Shown here: one piece after another, positions 25,672 through 33,984 of the stretch | Numbering within the stretch: position 1 is the stretch's first letter | Layout: every line of letters starts with the position of its first letter | The notes under the pieces: model-generated | The model's input: the letters and a program-made list of their open reading frames with translations, nothing else | Database searches by the model: none | What the model was told of the DNA's origin: nothing | Made by a program: the position numbers and the translations under genes | From: Clostridiales bacterium | GTDB taxonomy: Bacteria > Bacillota > Clostridia > Christensenellales > Aristaeellaceae | Assembly (NCBI GenBank): GCA_015056365.1 | Contig: SVGM01000002.1 | Location: forward strand, 1-64,000 | Direction: 5' to 3' | Length of the DNA stretch: 64,000 nucleotides

Positions 25672-26679
25672 ATGAGCAACCCACTGTTGCAGGTGAAAAA
25701 CCTGTCCACTTCCTTTAACGTGGACTCCGGCGAAGTGCGTGCTGTCAACGGCATCTCCTTCAACCTGGAAAAAGGCAAGGTTCTGGGCATCGTTGGCGAA
25801 AGCGGCAGCGGCAAAAGCGTAACTGCCTATTCCATCATGCGCATCCTTGTGGAGCCCGGCCGCATCACCGGCGGCGAAATTCTCTTTGATGAGGAAGACA
25901 TCGTCAAGTATTCCAAGAAACAAATGCGCACATTCCGGGGCGAGAAGGTGTCCATCATCTTCCAGGATCCCATGACCAGCCTCAACCCCACCTACACCAT
26001 CGGCAATCAGCTGCGGGAGGCCATCCTGCTGCACACCGACCGCACCCGTGAGCAGGCCAACGCCCGCGCGCTGGAAATGCTTCAGCTGGTCGGCGTCAAC
26101 GAGCCTGAAAAGCGTCTGAAGCAGTACCCCCACGAGCTCAGCGGCGGTATGCGTCAGCGCGTGATGATCGCCATGGCGCTTGCCTGCGAGCCTGATATCC
26201 TGATCGCCGACGAGCCCACCACCGCGCTGGACGTCACCATCCAGGCGCAGATCCTGGAGCTGATGAAGGATCTCCAGAAAAAGCTGGGCATGGCCATCAT
26301 CATGATCACCCACGACCTGGGCGTTATCGCTGATATGTGCGACGAGATCATCGTCATGTATGCCGGCCGTGTATGCGAGCGCGGTACTGTGGACGAAATC
26401 TTCTACAATCCCAAGCATGAATACACCAAGGGTCTGCTGCGTTCCATTCCCAAGCTGGATAGCAAGAATCAGCGCCTGGTGCCCATCGAAGGTTCCCCTG
26501 TGGACCTGACCAACATGCCCAAGGGTTGTGCCTTCGCTTCCCGCTGCGACAACGCCATGAAGATCTGCCTAAGCGAGCTGCCTGAGGAGCTGAGCATCAA
26601 CTGCGACCACAAAGCGTCCTGCTGGCTGAACGTGAAAAAGGTATATGAAGAAGCACAGAAGGAGGCGCAGGCTGAATGA
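25672..26679 (+). CDS. oppD: Oligopeptide-type ABC transporter ATPase OppD
   Basis: 335 residues. Walker [10 protein letters not shown]-loop [11 protein letters not shown], signature LSGGMRQR, Walker [13 protein letters not shown], switch His in MITHDLG. The C-terminal oligopeptide/dipeptide extension carries [17 protein letters not shown], the Cys pattern that can bind an Fe-S cluster in relatives. It overlaps oppF by 4 bp. Confidence 0.95.
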   Translation: MSNPLLQVKNLSTSFNVDSGEVRAVNGISFNLEKGKVLGIVGESGSGKSVTAYSIMRILVEPGRITGGEILFDEEDIVKYSKKQMRTFRGEKVSIIFQDPMTSLNPTYTIGNQLREAILLHTDRTREQANARALEMLQLVGVNEPEKRLKQYPHELSGGMRQRVMIAMALACEPDILIADEPTTALDVTIQAQILELMKDLQKKLGMAIIMITHDLGVIADMCDEIIVMYAGRVCERGTVDEIFYNPKHEYTKGLLRSIPKLDSKNQRLVPIEGSPVDLTNMPKGCAFASRCDNAMKICLSELPEELSINCDHKASCWLNVKKVYEEAQKEAQAE

Positions 26680-27644
26680 GTAATACTCCCATTCTCCAGG
26701 TAAAAGACCTGAAACAGCACTTCCCTGTGCGCACCGGCTGGTTCAAGACCCTGCCCCTGAAGGCTGTGGACGGCGTGTCTTTCGATATCGCTCAGGGCGA
26801 GACCCTGGGTCTGGTTGGCGAATCCGGCTGCGGTAAAACCACTGTCGGCCGTACCATCCTGCACCTGTACAAGCCCACCTCCGGCGAGGTGATTTACGAC
26901 GGTACGCCTATCACTGCCCAGAATATCGATCAGTACCGCAAGGAAATGCAGATCGTTTTCCAGGATCCCTACTCCTCCCTCAACCCCCGTATGACGGTTG
27001 CGGACATCGTAGGCGAGCCCCTGGATATCCACAAGCTGTATCGTACCAAAAAGGAGCGCAGCGAAAAGATCGCTGAGCTGCTGAATCTGGTTGGCCTGAA
27101 CAGCGACCACGCCCGCCGCTATGCCCACGAATTCTCCGGCGGTCAGCGTCAGCGCATCGGCATTGCCCGCGCTCTGGCGGTCAACCCCAAGTTCATCGTC
27201 TGCGACGAACCCGTGTCCGCTCTGGACGTGAGCATTCAGGCGCAGATCGTCAATACCTTTGAGGATCTGCAGAAGAAGCTGGGCATCGCCTATCTGTTCA
27301 TTGCCCACGACCTGCTGGTGGTGCAGCATATCAGCCACCGCATCGCGGTCATGTATCTGGGCAAGATCGTTGAAATCGGCTCCTCTGAGGACGTTATCAA
27401 CAATCCCCAGCATCCCTATACCCAGTCCCTGATCTCCGCGATCCCGATTCCGGATCCGGACACCGCGCGCACCCGCCAGCGCATCCCGCTGGAAGGCGAC
27501 GTGCCCAGCCCGCTGCATATGCCCAGCGGCTGCCCCTTCCGTCCCCGCTGCCGCTATGCCACTGAGCAGTGCGCCAAGGAGTGCCCCTCCCTGCAGGAGA
27601 CGGAAAGCGGCCACAGTATCGCTTGCTGGAACCCCCATTATTGA
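26676..27644 (+). CDS. oppF: Oligopeptide-type ABC transporter ATPase OppF
   Basis: 322 residues. Walker [10 protein letters not shown]-loop [13 protein letters not shown], signature FSGGQRQR, Walker [13 protein letters not shown], switch FIAHDLL. The C-terminal extension ends [16 protein letters not shown], again with clustered Cys. It forms the ATPase heterodimer with OppD. The start ATG overlaps the oppD stop. Confidence 0.95.
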   Translation: MSNTPILQVKDLKQHFPVRTGWFKTLPLKAVDGVSFDIAQGETLGLVGESGCGKTTVGRTILHLYKPTSGEVIYDGTPITAQNIDQYRKEMQIVFQDPYSSLNPRMTVADIVGEPLDIHKLYRTKKERSEKIAELLNLVGLNSDHARRYAHEFSGGQRQRIGIARALAVNPKFIVCDEPVSALDVSIQAQIVNTFEDLQKKLGIAYLFIAHDLLVVQHISHRIAVMYLGKIVEIGSSEDVINNPQHPYTQSLISAIPIPDPDTARTRQRIPLEGDVPSPLHMPSGCPFRPRCRYATEQCAKECPSLQETESGHSIACWNPHY

Positions 27645-27696
27645 TCCGACAGGCTATCAGCCTTTGGATATATCAAAAAAACAGGAGGAAAACACA

Positions 27697-29370
27697 ATGA
27701 AGAAGCTGCTTTCTGCTCTGCTGGTAATGATCATGATCGTTGCTTGCATGGCGCCCGCTTTCGCGGAAGTCGCTACTCCCGACTGGGCTCCCTACGACGC
27801 CCTGATTGCCGAGATCAAGACCACCACCGATCTGAGCAATCGCGAAGCCCTCATGCATCAGGCTGAGGACATGCTGATGGAGACCAACGCTCTGGTCCCC
27901 ATCTACTACTACAATGACACCTTCATGATGAGGGAAGGCATTGAAGGCTACTACGGCAACGTATACGGCAACAAGTTCTTCCAGTACGTCACCTTCGGTG
28001 ATGCCACCACCCTGCGCATCAACCTGGCTTCCGAGCCCGACAAGCTGGACCCCGCTCTGAACAGCTCCGTGGACGGCGCCTGCCTGGCCATCGCTGCTTT
28101 CGGCGGCCTGTACACCCACAATGCTGAAGGCCAGCTGGTTCCCAACTTCGCCTCCGGCTACGAAATGTCTCCCGATGGCATGACCTACACCTTCACCATG
28201 AAGGAAGGCCTGAAGTGGTCCAACGGCGATCCTCTGACCGCCAAGGACTTCGAGTACAGCTGGAAGCGCGCTGCCGCTGACGAGACTGCTGCTGACTACA
28301 GCTACATGTTCAACGTCATCAAGGGCTGGCCCAACGAACTGGCTGTTACCGCCTCCGAAGATGGCATGACCCTGACCGTCGAGATGGCCGCTCCCTGCGT
28401 GTACTTCCTCGACCTGGCTGCCTTCCCCACCTACTTCGCCGTGCATCAGGCTTCCGTTGAGGGCGCTGAAGGCTACAAGGCCGAAGACGGCTCCATCCTC
28501 AACCCCGGCGCTTGGGCTACCGAAGCTGGCTTCGTTTCTTCCGGTCCCTTCATGCTGACCGAGTGGAAGCACAACGAGTCCATGGTTTACACCAAGAACC
28601 CCAACTGGTACGATGCTGAGAACGTGAAGATGGAAACCCTCCAGTTCATGCTCTCCGCCGATGACACCGCCATCTACGCCGCTTATGAAGCTGGCGACCT
28701 GGACTTCATCGACACCGTGCCCACCGACCTGATCGAGTCCCTCAAGGGCAACCCCGAGTTCTACGTCGTGGACAACCTGGGCACCTACTACATCTGCTTC
28801 AACGTGAAGAGCCCCCTGTTCGAAGGCAAGACCGTGGAGCAGGCCAACGCTATGCGTAAGGCTTTCAGCATCCTGATCGACCGTCAGTACATCGTTGACA
28901 CCGTCGGTCAGACTGGCCAGAAGCCCGCTACCTCCTTCATCCCCGCTGGTATGATGGACGGCAACGGCGGCGTGTTCAAGGTCAATGACGACGCTTACAC
29001 CTTCCCCGTAAACGACGGCTACTTCGCTGAGGAAGTCGACGTTGAAGGCGCTATCGCTCTGCTGGAGTCTGCCGGCTTCGTGTTCGAAAACGGCATGCTG
29101 TCTGCTGAGACCCCCATCAGCTTCGAGTACCTGACCAACGAAGGCTCCGGCCACGTTGCTATCGCCGAGTGCGTGCAGCAGGACCTGGCCGCTGTTGGCA
29201 TCACCATGACCATCCGTACTTGCGACTGGAACGTGTTCCTGAACGATCGTAAGAACGGTAACTACGACATCGCCCGCAATGGTTGGCTCGCTGACTTCAA
29301 CGATCCCATCAACATGCTGGAGATGTGGGAAACCAATTCCGGTAACAACGACGTGCAGTTCGGCCGCTAA
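27697..29370 (+). CDS. oppA: OppA-type solute-binding protein, apparently circularly permuted
   Basis: 557 residues. The signal sequence MKKLLSALLVMIMIVAC could be lipid-modified at Cys17, or cleaved after AFA (23). Residues about 27-101 (APYDALIAEI, ALMHQAEDMLMETNALVPIY, YGNKFFQYVTFG) look like the normal C-terminal end of SBP family 5 proteins. The usual mature N-terminus (TTLRINLASEPDKLDPAL) only starts at about residue 104. The protein stops at GNNDVQFGR, where relatives normally continue into PEYDxLI. It is therefore a rotated version of the fold. It binds peptides or similar ligands and feeds OppBCDF. The start has AGGAGG upstream, 52 bp after oppF. Confidence 0.88.
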   Translation: MKKLLSALLVMIMIVACMAPAFAEVATPDWAPYDALIAEIKTTTDLSNREALMHQAEDMLMETNALVPIYYYNDTFMMREGIEGYYGNVYGNKFFQYVTFGDATTLRINLASEPDKLDPALNSSVDGACLAIAAFGGLYTHNAEGQLVPNFASGYEMSPDGMTYTFTMKEGLKWSNGDPLTAKDFEYSWKRAAADETAADYSYMFNVIKGWPNELAVTASEDGMTLTVEMAAPCVYFLDLAAFPTYFAVHQASVEGAEGYKAEDGSILNPGAWATEAGFVSSGPFMLTEWKHNESMVYTKNPNWYDAENVKMETLQFMLSADDTAIYAAYEAGDLDFIDTVPTDLIESLKGNPEFYVVDNLGTYYICFNVKSPLFEGKTVEQANAMRKAFSILIDRQYIVDTVGQTGQKPATSFIPAGMMDGNGGVFKVNDDAYTFPVNDGYFAEEVDVEGAIALLESAGFVFENGMLSAETPISFEYLTNEGSGHVAIAECVQQDLAAVGITMTIRTCDWNVFLNDRKNGNYDIARNGWLADFNDPINMLEMWETNSGNNDVQFGR

Positions 29371-29403
29371 TCGGTTGATTTGAACGCTGATACCTGAATA
29401 GGG

Positions 29404-29434
29404 GCAGCCCCCGCTTAGGCGGGGGCTGTTTTCT
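29404..29434 (+). terminator. Terminator of the opp operon
   Basis: A 10-bp stem (AGCCCCCGC core) with TTAG loop, followed by GTTTTCTT. Confidence 0.9.
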
Positions 29435-29453
29435 TGTATCCAAAACTTTTTTC

Positions 29454-29483
29454 TTGACACAGGCCCTCACGTTGTGCTTTAAT
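29454..29483 (+). promoter_or_regulatory. Promoter of the leader-peptide/methyltransferase unit
   Basis: Perfect TTGACA (29454-29459), 18 bp, TTTAAT (29478-29483). It lies just after the opp terminator and 32 bp before the leader ORF. Confidence 0.75.
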
Positions 29484-29514
29484 ACCATCAATATCTTTCA
29501 AGGAGGTGCCCTGA

Positions 29515-29613
29515 ATGAAAGCTTTTACTTTTGCTAACGTATATGTGCAGCATGCTGTCGTCGTATATTGGCGCAATAGCAAGCTTTCATTGTGGTACCA
29601 TCCATTGAGATGA
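29515..29613 (+). CDS. Leader peptide (32 codons)
   Basis: MKAFTFANVYVQHAVVVYWR plus 12 more residues, ending HPLR. It is preceded by AAGGAGGTG, the best ribosome binding site of the region, nine bases before the ATG. The start region (29514-29524, AATGAAAGCTT) is perfectly complementary to 29581-29591 inside the same ORF. Codons 22-24 (29578-29584, AGCAAGC) can instead pair with the 5' arm of the downstream terminator (29649-29655). This is the geometry of ribosome-controlled attenuation: a stalled ribosome would change which stems form. The peptide itself has no recognisable domain. Confidence 0.65.
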   Translation: MKAFTFANVYVQHAVVVYWRNSKLSLWYHPLR

Positions 29614-29616
29614 GCC

Positions 29617-29682
29617 CCTCCGTACCTACCGGAGGAAAAGCAGTGCAGGCTTGCTTATCATACAAGCCTGCACTGTTTTTTT
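29617..29682 (+). terminator. Attenuator: hairpin plus terminator before the methyltransferase
   Basis: A 6-bp hairpin (CCTCCG/CGGAGG, 29617-29635) is followed by a perfect 13-bp terminator stem (29641-29653 with 29663-29675) and seven T. No promoter is visible between it and the methyltransferase start 23 bp later, so readthrough must control that gene. Confidence 0.8.
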
Positions 29683-29704
29683 ATTTTTGAAGGGAGGAAG
29701 CACC

Positions 29705-30493
29705 ATGAACATCAAAGATTATCTGCAAGCCTACTACGAAACCCACGACGAAGACGGCCGCCTGCTCAGCCGCAAGGGACAGCCTGAGTTCCTGACCACC
29801 ATGCGCTATATTGAGCGCTATCTGAAGCCCGGCATGCGTATTCTGGAGATTGGCGCCGCAACGGGACGCTACAGCCATACGCTGGCACGAAAGGGCTATC
29901 AGGTGGATGCGCTGGAGCTGCTGGAGCATAACATCCGTATCTTCGAACAGAACACCCAGCCCGGCGAAAACATCACCATTACCCAGGGCAATGCCATCGA
30001 CCTGTCCGCATTCCCATCCGAAACCTACGACATGACCCTGCTGCTTGGACCCATGTACCACCTCTTTACCCGGGAGGAGCAGCACATGGCGCTGTCGGAG
30101 GCTCTGCGCGTGACCAAACCCGGCGGTCTTCTGTTCGCTGCCTACTGTAACAACGAAGCCACCATCATTGACTTCTGCTTCACCAGAGGATACCTGCTGG
30201 ATCCCCACTTCTTCCCGCTGATCGATCAGGAGACCTTCAAGTGCACGTCCAACCCGGAGGACCGGTTTGTGCTGCACCGGCGGGAAGAGATCGACGCCCT
30301 GATGGCCGATCTGCCTGCAAAACGTCTCCATTTCCTGGGTACGGACATGATGAGCAACTACATCAAGGATGCGCTGGAAGAGATGAGCGATGAACTGTAC
30401 GAGTACTACCTGAAGTACCATTTCCTCATCTGCGAACGGCCGGATATGATCGGCATTACCAATCATTTTCTCGACATCTGCCAGAAGTGCTGA
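29705..30493 (+). CDS. Class I SAM-dependent methyltransferase
   Basis: 262 residues. Motif I is RILEIGAATGRYSHTLA, with the acidic end of beta 2 at VDALELL, motif II near TYDMTLLLGPMYHLF and motif III VTKPGGLLFAAY. The C-terminal half (TRGYLLDPHFFPLIDQ to NHFLDICQKC) should form the substrate lid; the substrate is unknown. The start follows AGGGAGG. The leader peptide and attenuator upstream are the arrangement often seen before ribosome-targeting antibiotic resistance genes, so an rRNA or drug methyltransferase is conceivable. A metabolite methyltransferase is equally compatible with the sequence. Confidence 0.85.
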   Translation: MNIKDYLQAYYETHDEDGRLLSRKGQPEFLTTMRYIERYLKPGMRILEIGAATGRYSHTLARKGYQVDALELLEHNIRIFEQNTQPGENITITQGNAIDLSAFPSETYDMTLLLGPMYHLFTREEQHMALSEALRVTKPGGLLFAAYCNNEATIIDFCFTRGYLLDPHFFPLIDQETFKCTSNPEDRFVLHRREEIDALMADLPAKRLHFLGTDMMSNYIKDALEEMSDELYEYYLKYHFLICERPDMIGITNHFLDICQKC

Positions 30494-30621
30494 AAAACAA
30501 AAAAACGTGGCGCGCATGCAGAAAAATATGATAAAATATCAAAAAGACGTCCGGAAATGGAAGAAGAACCGTCCATTGCAAGCGTCAGTTGCATTACGAA
30601 TCAGAAACGCGTGGTGATTGC

Positions 30622-31038
30622 ATGCAAAAGCCCAAAGTAGCCTTTATCTGCGTCCACAATTCCTGCCGCAGCCAAATCGCCGAAGCGCTTAGCAGGCACA
30701 TGGCCTCCGATGTCTTTGACAGCTATTCGGCAGGCACGGAAACAAAGCCGCAGATCAATCAGGATGCGGTGCGTCTGATGAAACAGCGATACGGCATCGA
30801 CATGGAGCAGGATCAGCACAGCAAACTGCTTGCCGATATTCCCCCTGTGGATATGGTAATCACCATGGGCTGCAGTGTGAACTGTCCTCATCTGCCCTGC
30901 AAAGAGCGATATGACTGGGGGCTGGAGGATCCCAGTGGGAAAGAGGACGCGTTCTTCCTTGACACGATCCAGAAGATCGAAAAAAACATCCTGAACCTGG
31001 TGGAACAGATCAAACAGAAAAAGGAGAATGAACCATGA
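30622..31038 (+). CDS. arsC: Arsenate reductase, low-molecular-weight phosphatase type
   Basis: 138 residues. The P-loop is VCIHNSCRS-like (FICVHNSCRSQIAEAL), and the redox Cys pair follows in MGCSVNCPHLPC, then YDWGLEDPSGK. This is the thioredoxin-coupled ArsC family: Cys in the P-loop attacks arsenate and the downstream Cys residues relay the disulfide. The ribosome binding site is weak (GTGGTGATT). No arsR or arsB is adjacent, so it may be a housekeeping LMW phosphatase relative. It overlaps the next gene by ATGA. Confidence 0.85.
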   Translation: MQKPKVAFICVHNSCRSQIAEALSRHMASDVFDSYSAGTETKPQINQDAVRLMKQRYGIDMEQDQHSKLLADIPPVDMVITMGCSVNCPHLPCKERYDWGLEDPSGKEDAFFLDTIQKIEKNILNLVEQIKQKKENEP

Positions 31039-31427
31039 ACCGCGTATACGAATTCCTGAAAAAAGCCGGTACCTACTACCTGGCAACGATGGAAGGCGAT
31101 CAGCCCCGGGTACGCCCCTTTGGGACCATCAACCTGTTTGAAGGAAAGCTCTACATCCAGATGGGCAAGGTCAAGAACGTGAGCAAACAGCTGGCGGCAA
31201 ATCCGAAGGCGGAGATCTGTGCCTGCATCGGCGGCGAATGGCTCCGCGTTGCCTGTGAACTGATCGAGGATGAACGCTTCGAAGCCAAAAAGGCCATGCT
31301 GGACGCCTACCCTCACCTCAGAAACATGTACAGCGAAGACGATGGCAACACCCAGGTGCTCTATATACAAAACGCTACGGCCACCTTCAGTTCCTTTGCC
31401 GCCGCCCCTGAGACCGTCACATTCTGA
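31035..31427 (+). CDS. Pyridoxamine 5'-phosphate oxidase-like flavin-binding protein
   Basis: 130 residues of the split-barrel fold: YYLATMEGDQPRVRPFGTIN is the hallmark opening, followed by KLYIQMGKVKNVSKQLAANP and ICACIGGEWLRVACEL. Members bind FMN or F420 and act as small reductases or general stress proteins; no specific substrate can be read. The start codon overlaps the stop of arsC, so the two are co-expressed. Confidence 0.87.
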   Translation: MNRVYEFLKKAGTYYLATMEGDQPRVRPFGTINLFEGKLYIQMGKVKNVSKQLAANPKAEICACIGGEWLRVACELIEDERFEAKKAMLDAYPHLRNMYSEDDGNTQVLYIQNATATFSSFAAAPETVTF

Positions 31428-31452
31428 GCCGCTTCACCATAAGGAGAATCCT

Positions 31453-32394
31453 ATGGCTAAGACCAAATACCCCATCAGCAACGAATTTTTCCCCTTCAAT
31501 AAGTTCACGCCGCCTATGAGTCCCTGGTTCGTCAAGCTGGCACAAAAGCACATGAAGGTACCGGGCTTTCTCTGGAAGGATCCCGAGCTGGACGTGCAGT
31601 CGCAGATGATCCCCGGTTATGAAGGCGGAGAGATCGAATTATTGATCCTTTCGCCCAAAACGCTTTCAACGCCTGCCCCTTGCCTGATCCATATCCACGG
31701 CGGCGGTTTTGTGCTGGAGGGGGCAGCAAGCCACTATCGGCTGGCCATGGCCTATGCCAAAGGCGCAGGATGCAAGGTGATCTATGTGCGCTACCGTCTG
31801 GCCCCCGAGCATCCCTTTCCGGTTCCTCAGGAGGATTGTTTCGCGGCGCTGTGCTGGGTACATGACCACGCCACGGAACTGGGCATCGACCCGGCACGCA
31901 TCGGCGTAACCGGGGACAGCGCGGGCGGCACGTTGACGGCCGTTGCCTGCATGATGGCACGCGATCGCAGCGCAGCAGTCAAGCCGCTGTTTCAACTGCT
32001 GGTGTATCCTTCTTTGGATGGCCGAGGCATCAGCAACTCCTTCAAACGGTATACGGATACACCCATGTGGAATTCCACCCTGTCCAAGAAGGTGGGGCCG
32101 ATGATCAACCCCGATTCTGATGGACTGCCTGTGGCGTACCGCTCGCCGGCAGAGGCGGAAAGCCACGCGGATCTTCCGGCAGCCTATGTGGAAGTGGCTG
32201 AATTCGACTGTCTGCACGACGACGGTGTACTCTATGCCGAACTGCTGCGAAAGGCAGGCGTGGAAGCGGAGCTGCACGAAGTCAAGGGAACCATGCACGG
32301 CTTTGACACGGTGTTCCACGCGCCCACTTCCCAAGCCATGATCGCCAAACGCATCGACTACATGAAGCGTATGTTTGAGACCACACCATCCTGA
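31453..32394 (+). CDS. Alpha/beta hydrolase, HSL-type esterase
   Basis: 313 residues. The oxyanion motif HGGGFVLEG, YRLAPEHPFPVPQEDC, the nucleophile elbow GDSAGGT, the acid in EFDCLHDDG and the catalytic His in GTMHGFD are all in family order, so it should be active on short acyl esters. No signal peptide is present. Start ATG follows AAGGAG, 25 bp after the flavin protein, making a likely three- or four-gene unit. Confidence 0.9.
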   Translation: MAKTKYPISNEFFPFNKFTPPMSPWFVKLAQKHMKVPGFLWKDPELDVQSQMIPGYEGGEIELLILSPKTLSTPAPCLIHIHGGGFVLEGAASHYRLAMAYAKGAGCKVIYVRYRLAPEHPFPVPQEDCFAALCWVHDHATELGIDPARIGVTGDSAGGTLTAVACMMARDRSAAVKPLFQLLVYPSLDGRGISNSFKRYTDTPMWNSTLSKKVGPMINPDSDGLPVAYRSPAEAESHADLPAAYVEVAEFDCLHDDGVLYAELLRKAGVEAELHEVKGTMHGFDTVFHAPTSQAMIAKRIDYMKRMFETTPS

Positions 32395-32542
32395 GTGCGG
32401 CATAGCAGGCCCGCTATTGGCGGGAAGCTGCCGGCGTGGCCAAGGGCGCAGAGCATGAAACGGGTGCTTGCTGATCGCGTTAAGGACGGCTGGCGCCGCA
32501 TCGAAAATATCCCAAGCAGGTGGGTCTATGGAGGAGATTGAA

Positions 32543-33730
32543 ATGAAAAAGGCGGAAAGAGCGTGGCTTACGGCATTTCTGCTGTTGTGTATGGTCTTTC
32601 TTTCGGCTGTTTTTGCCGTGCAAGGATCGCTGTTGAGTTCCATGATCGACGGCTATCAGCTGGACGCCGGAAGACAGGGAACAGCAAACACCATGGCCTT
32701 TGCCGGAGGTATTATTGCACTGATCAGCGCTTTTGCGCTGCAAGGGCGGTGGAGGAAGCGGACGCTGCTGAAAGCTGCGGTGCTGCTGTGCGCTGCCGGA
32801 CTGGTGCTGATGTGGGCAGCGCCCAATTACCCGATCTATGTGGCGGCGTGGTTCGTGACCGGTTTTGGCCTGGGCCTGATGGATACGCTGCTTTCGGCGT
32901 GCATGGCCGATCTTTACACCGGAAAACAGGCTGTGCTGATGATGTGTATCCTGCATACCGCCTATGGCCTTTCCAGCGTTCTTTCACCTATGGGCTACGC
33001 ATATCTTCTGTCCAGCGGCATGGTCTGGAAGCGGGTCTATCTGATCATTGCCGCCGTTGGTCTGCTGATCATTGCAGGTGCGCTGATCATCCGCAAAGCC
33101 AACCGGATGGTGGATCAGGAAGTGGTTTCCGCACAGGCCTTTGATTTAAAGCAAATCATTCCCGGTTTGCGCGAAGGCCGGCTTTTATGGCTGACGGCGT
33201 CCATGTTCTTCCACGGCATCTTTCTGTCCGGTCTCAACACGTGGATCAACCGCTATGCTGACGGCCTGGCGGATTCCATCGCCTTTCCTGCACAGTCCTG
33301 CGTATTCCTTGGCGTAATGCTGTCGCGGCTTTTGATGCCGTTCCTGCCCATCAAAACCAACCGCTATGTGATTGCGGGCGGTCTGCTGGGCGGCGTATCG
33401 CTGACCATCGGTCTGCTGTTTGCCAACGGCTGGCTGCTGCGGATCATGCTGATCCTCTCAAGCCTCCTGTTCGGCGCCCTGATCCCCTGCGTGATCACTC
33501 TGGGCTGCGAGCGTTCAAAGTCCAATACCCTGCTGGCCACCACCGGCATCATGCTGTCGCTGTATCTGGGACAGGCGATCTCCTCGCCGTTGATTGCGGC
33601 ACTGGAAGGCATGATAAACCTGCAGGCCGGAATGTACCTGTGCGCTGTAAGCATGATCATTTGCAGCCTTTGCTGCCTGGCAGACGCGCTGGGAAAACGC
33701 CGCACGGACGAATCCGCAGCGATCAACTGA
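32543..33730 (+). CDS. Major facilitator superfamily transporter
   Basis: 395 residues with about 12 helices. The opening WLTAFLLLCMVFLSAVFAVQ and the loop 2-3 region LQGRWRKRTLLKAAVLL fit MFS carriers of the sugar/fucose-permease-like or drug type. A charged central loop (RKANRMVDQEVVSAQAFDLK) separates two six-helix halves. The substrate is unknown. ATG 32543 has GGAGGAG upstream; an in-frame ATG 15 bases earlier overlaps that site and is less likely. The 148 bp before it show no clear promoter. Confidence 0.82.
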   Translation: MKKAERAWLTAFLLLCMVFLSAVFAVQGSLLSSMIDGYQLDAGRQGTANTMAFAGGIIALISAFALQGRWRKRTLLKAAVLLCAAGLVLMWAAPNYPIYVAAWFVTGFGLGLMDTLLSACMADLYTGKQAVLMMCILHTAYGLSSVLSPMGYAYLLSSGMVWKRVYLIIAAVGLLIIAGALIIRKANRMVDQEVVSAQAFDLKQIIPGLREGRLLWLTASMFFHGIFLSGLNTWINRYADGLADSIAFPAQSCVFLGVMLSRLLMPFLPIKTNRYVIAGGLLGGVSLTIGLLFANGWLLRIMLILSSLLFGALIPCVITLGCERSKSNTLLATTGIMLSLYLGQAISSPLIAALEGMINLQAGMYLCAVSMIICSLCCLADALGKRRTDESAAIN

Positions 33731-33762
33731 AAGCAAGCACATACTCACGTTATCAATAGGAC

Positions 33763-33801
33763 ATCAAAAAAGCTGCAGCCTTCTATGGTTGCAGCTTTTT
33801 G
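33763..33801. terminator. Bidirectional terminator between the MFS gene and tRNA-Arg
   Basis: A 10-bp stem (AGCTGCAGCC with GGTTGCAGCT, one G-U) flanked by A and T runs on both sides, so it can end both convergent transcripts. Confidence 0.85.
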
Positions 33802-33876
33802 GCACGCCCGGCGGGATTCGAACCCACGGCCTGTCGCTTAGGAGGCGACCGCTCTATCCTACTGAGCTACGGGCGC
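33800..33876 (-). tRNA. tRNA-Arg (anticodon CCU)
   Basis: A full cloverleaf on the minus strand: acceptor GCGCCCG/CGGGCGT, D-arm GCTC/GAGC, anticodon stem GTCGC/GCGAC around loop CTCCTAA (anticodon CCT, reading AGG), T-arm GTGGG TTCGAAT CCCGC, discriminator G and an encoded CCA. Confidence 0.96.
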
Positions 33877-33905
33877 ATGCGCTGCGCTCAAAGCGCAGCA
33901 TGAGT

Positions 33906-33934
33906 ATTATAGCAAGGTTTTGGCCCCTTGGCAA
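33906..33934 (-). promoter_or_regulatory. Promoter of tRNA-Arg
   Basis: TTGCCA (33929-33934, minus strand), 17 bp, perfect TATAAT (33906-33911). A perfect hairpin (GCTGCGC/GCGCAGC) sits between it and the mature 5' end. Confidence 0.8.
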
Positions 33935-33984
33935 TGGGAAGGGCAAACTTTCGGTCAACCCTGCCGCGGCGCGCCCGATCAGGC

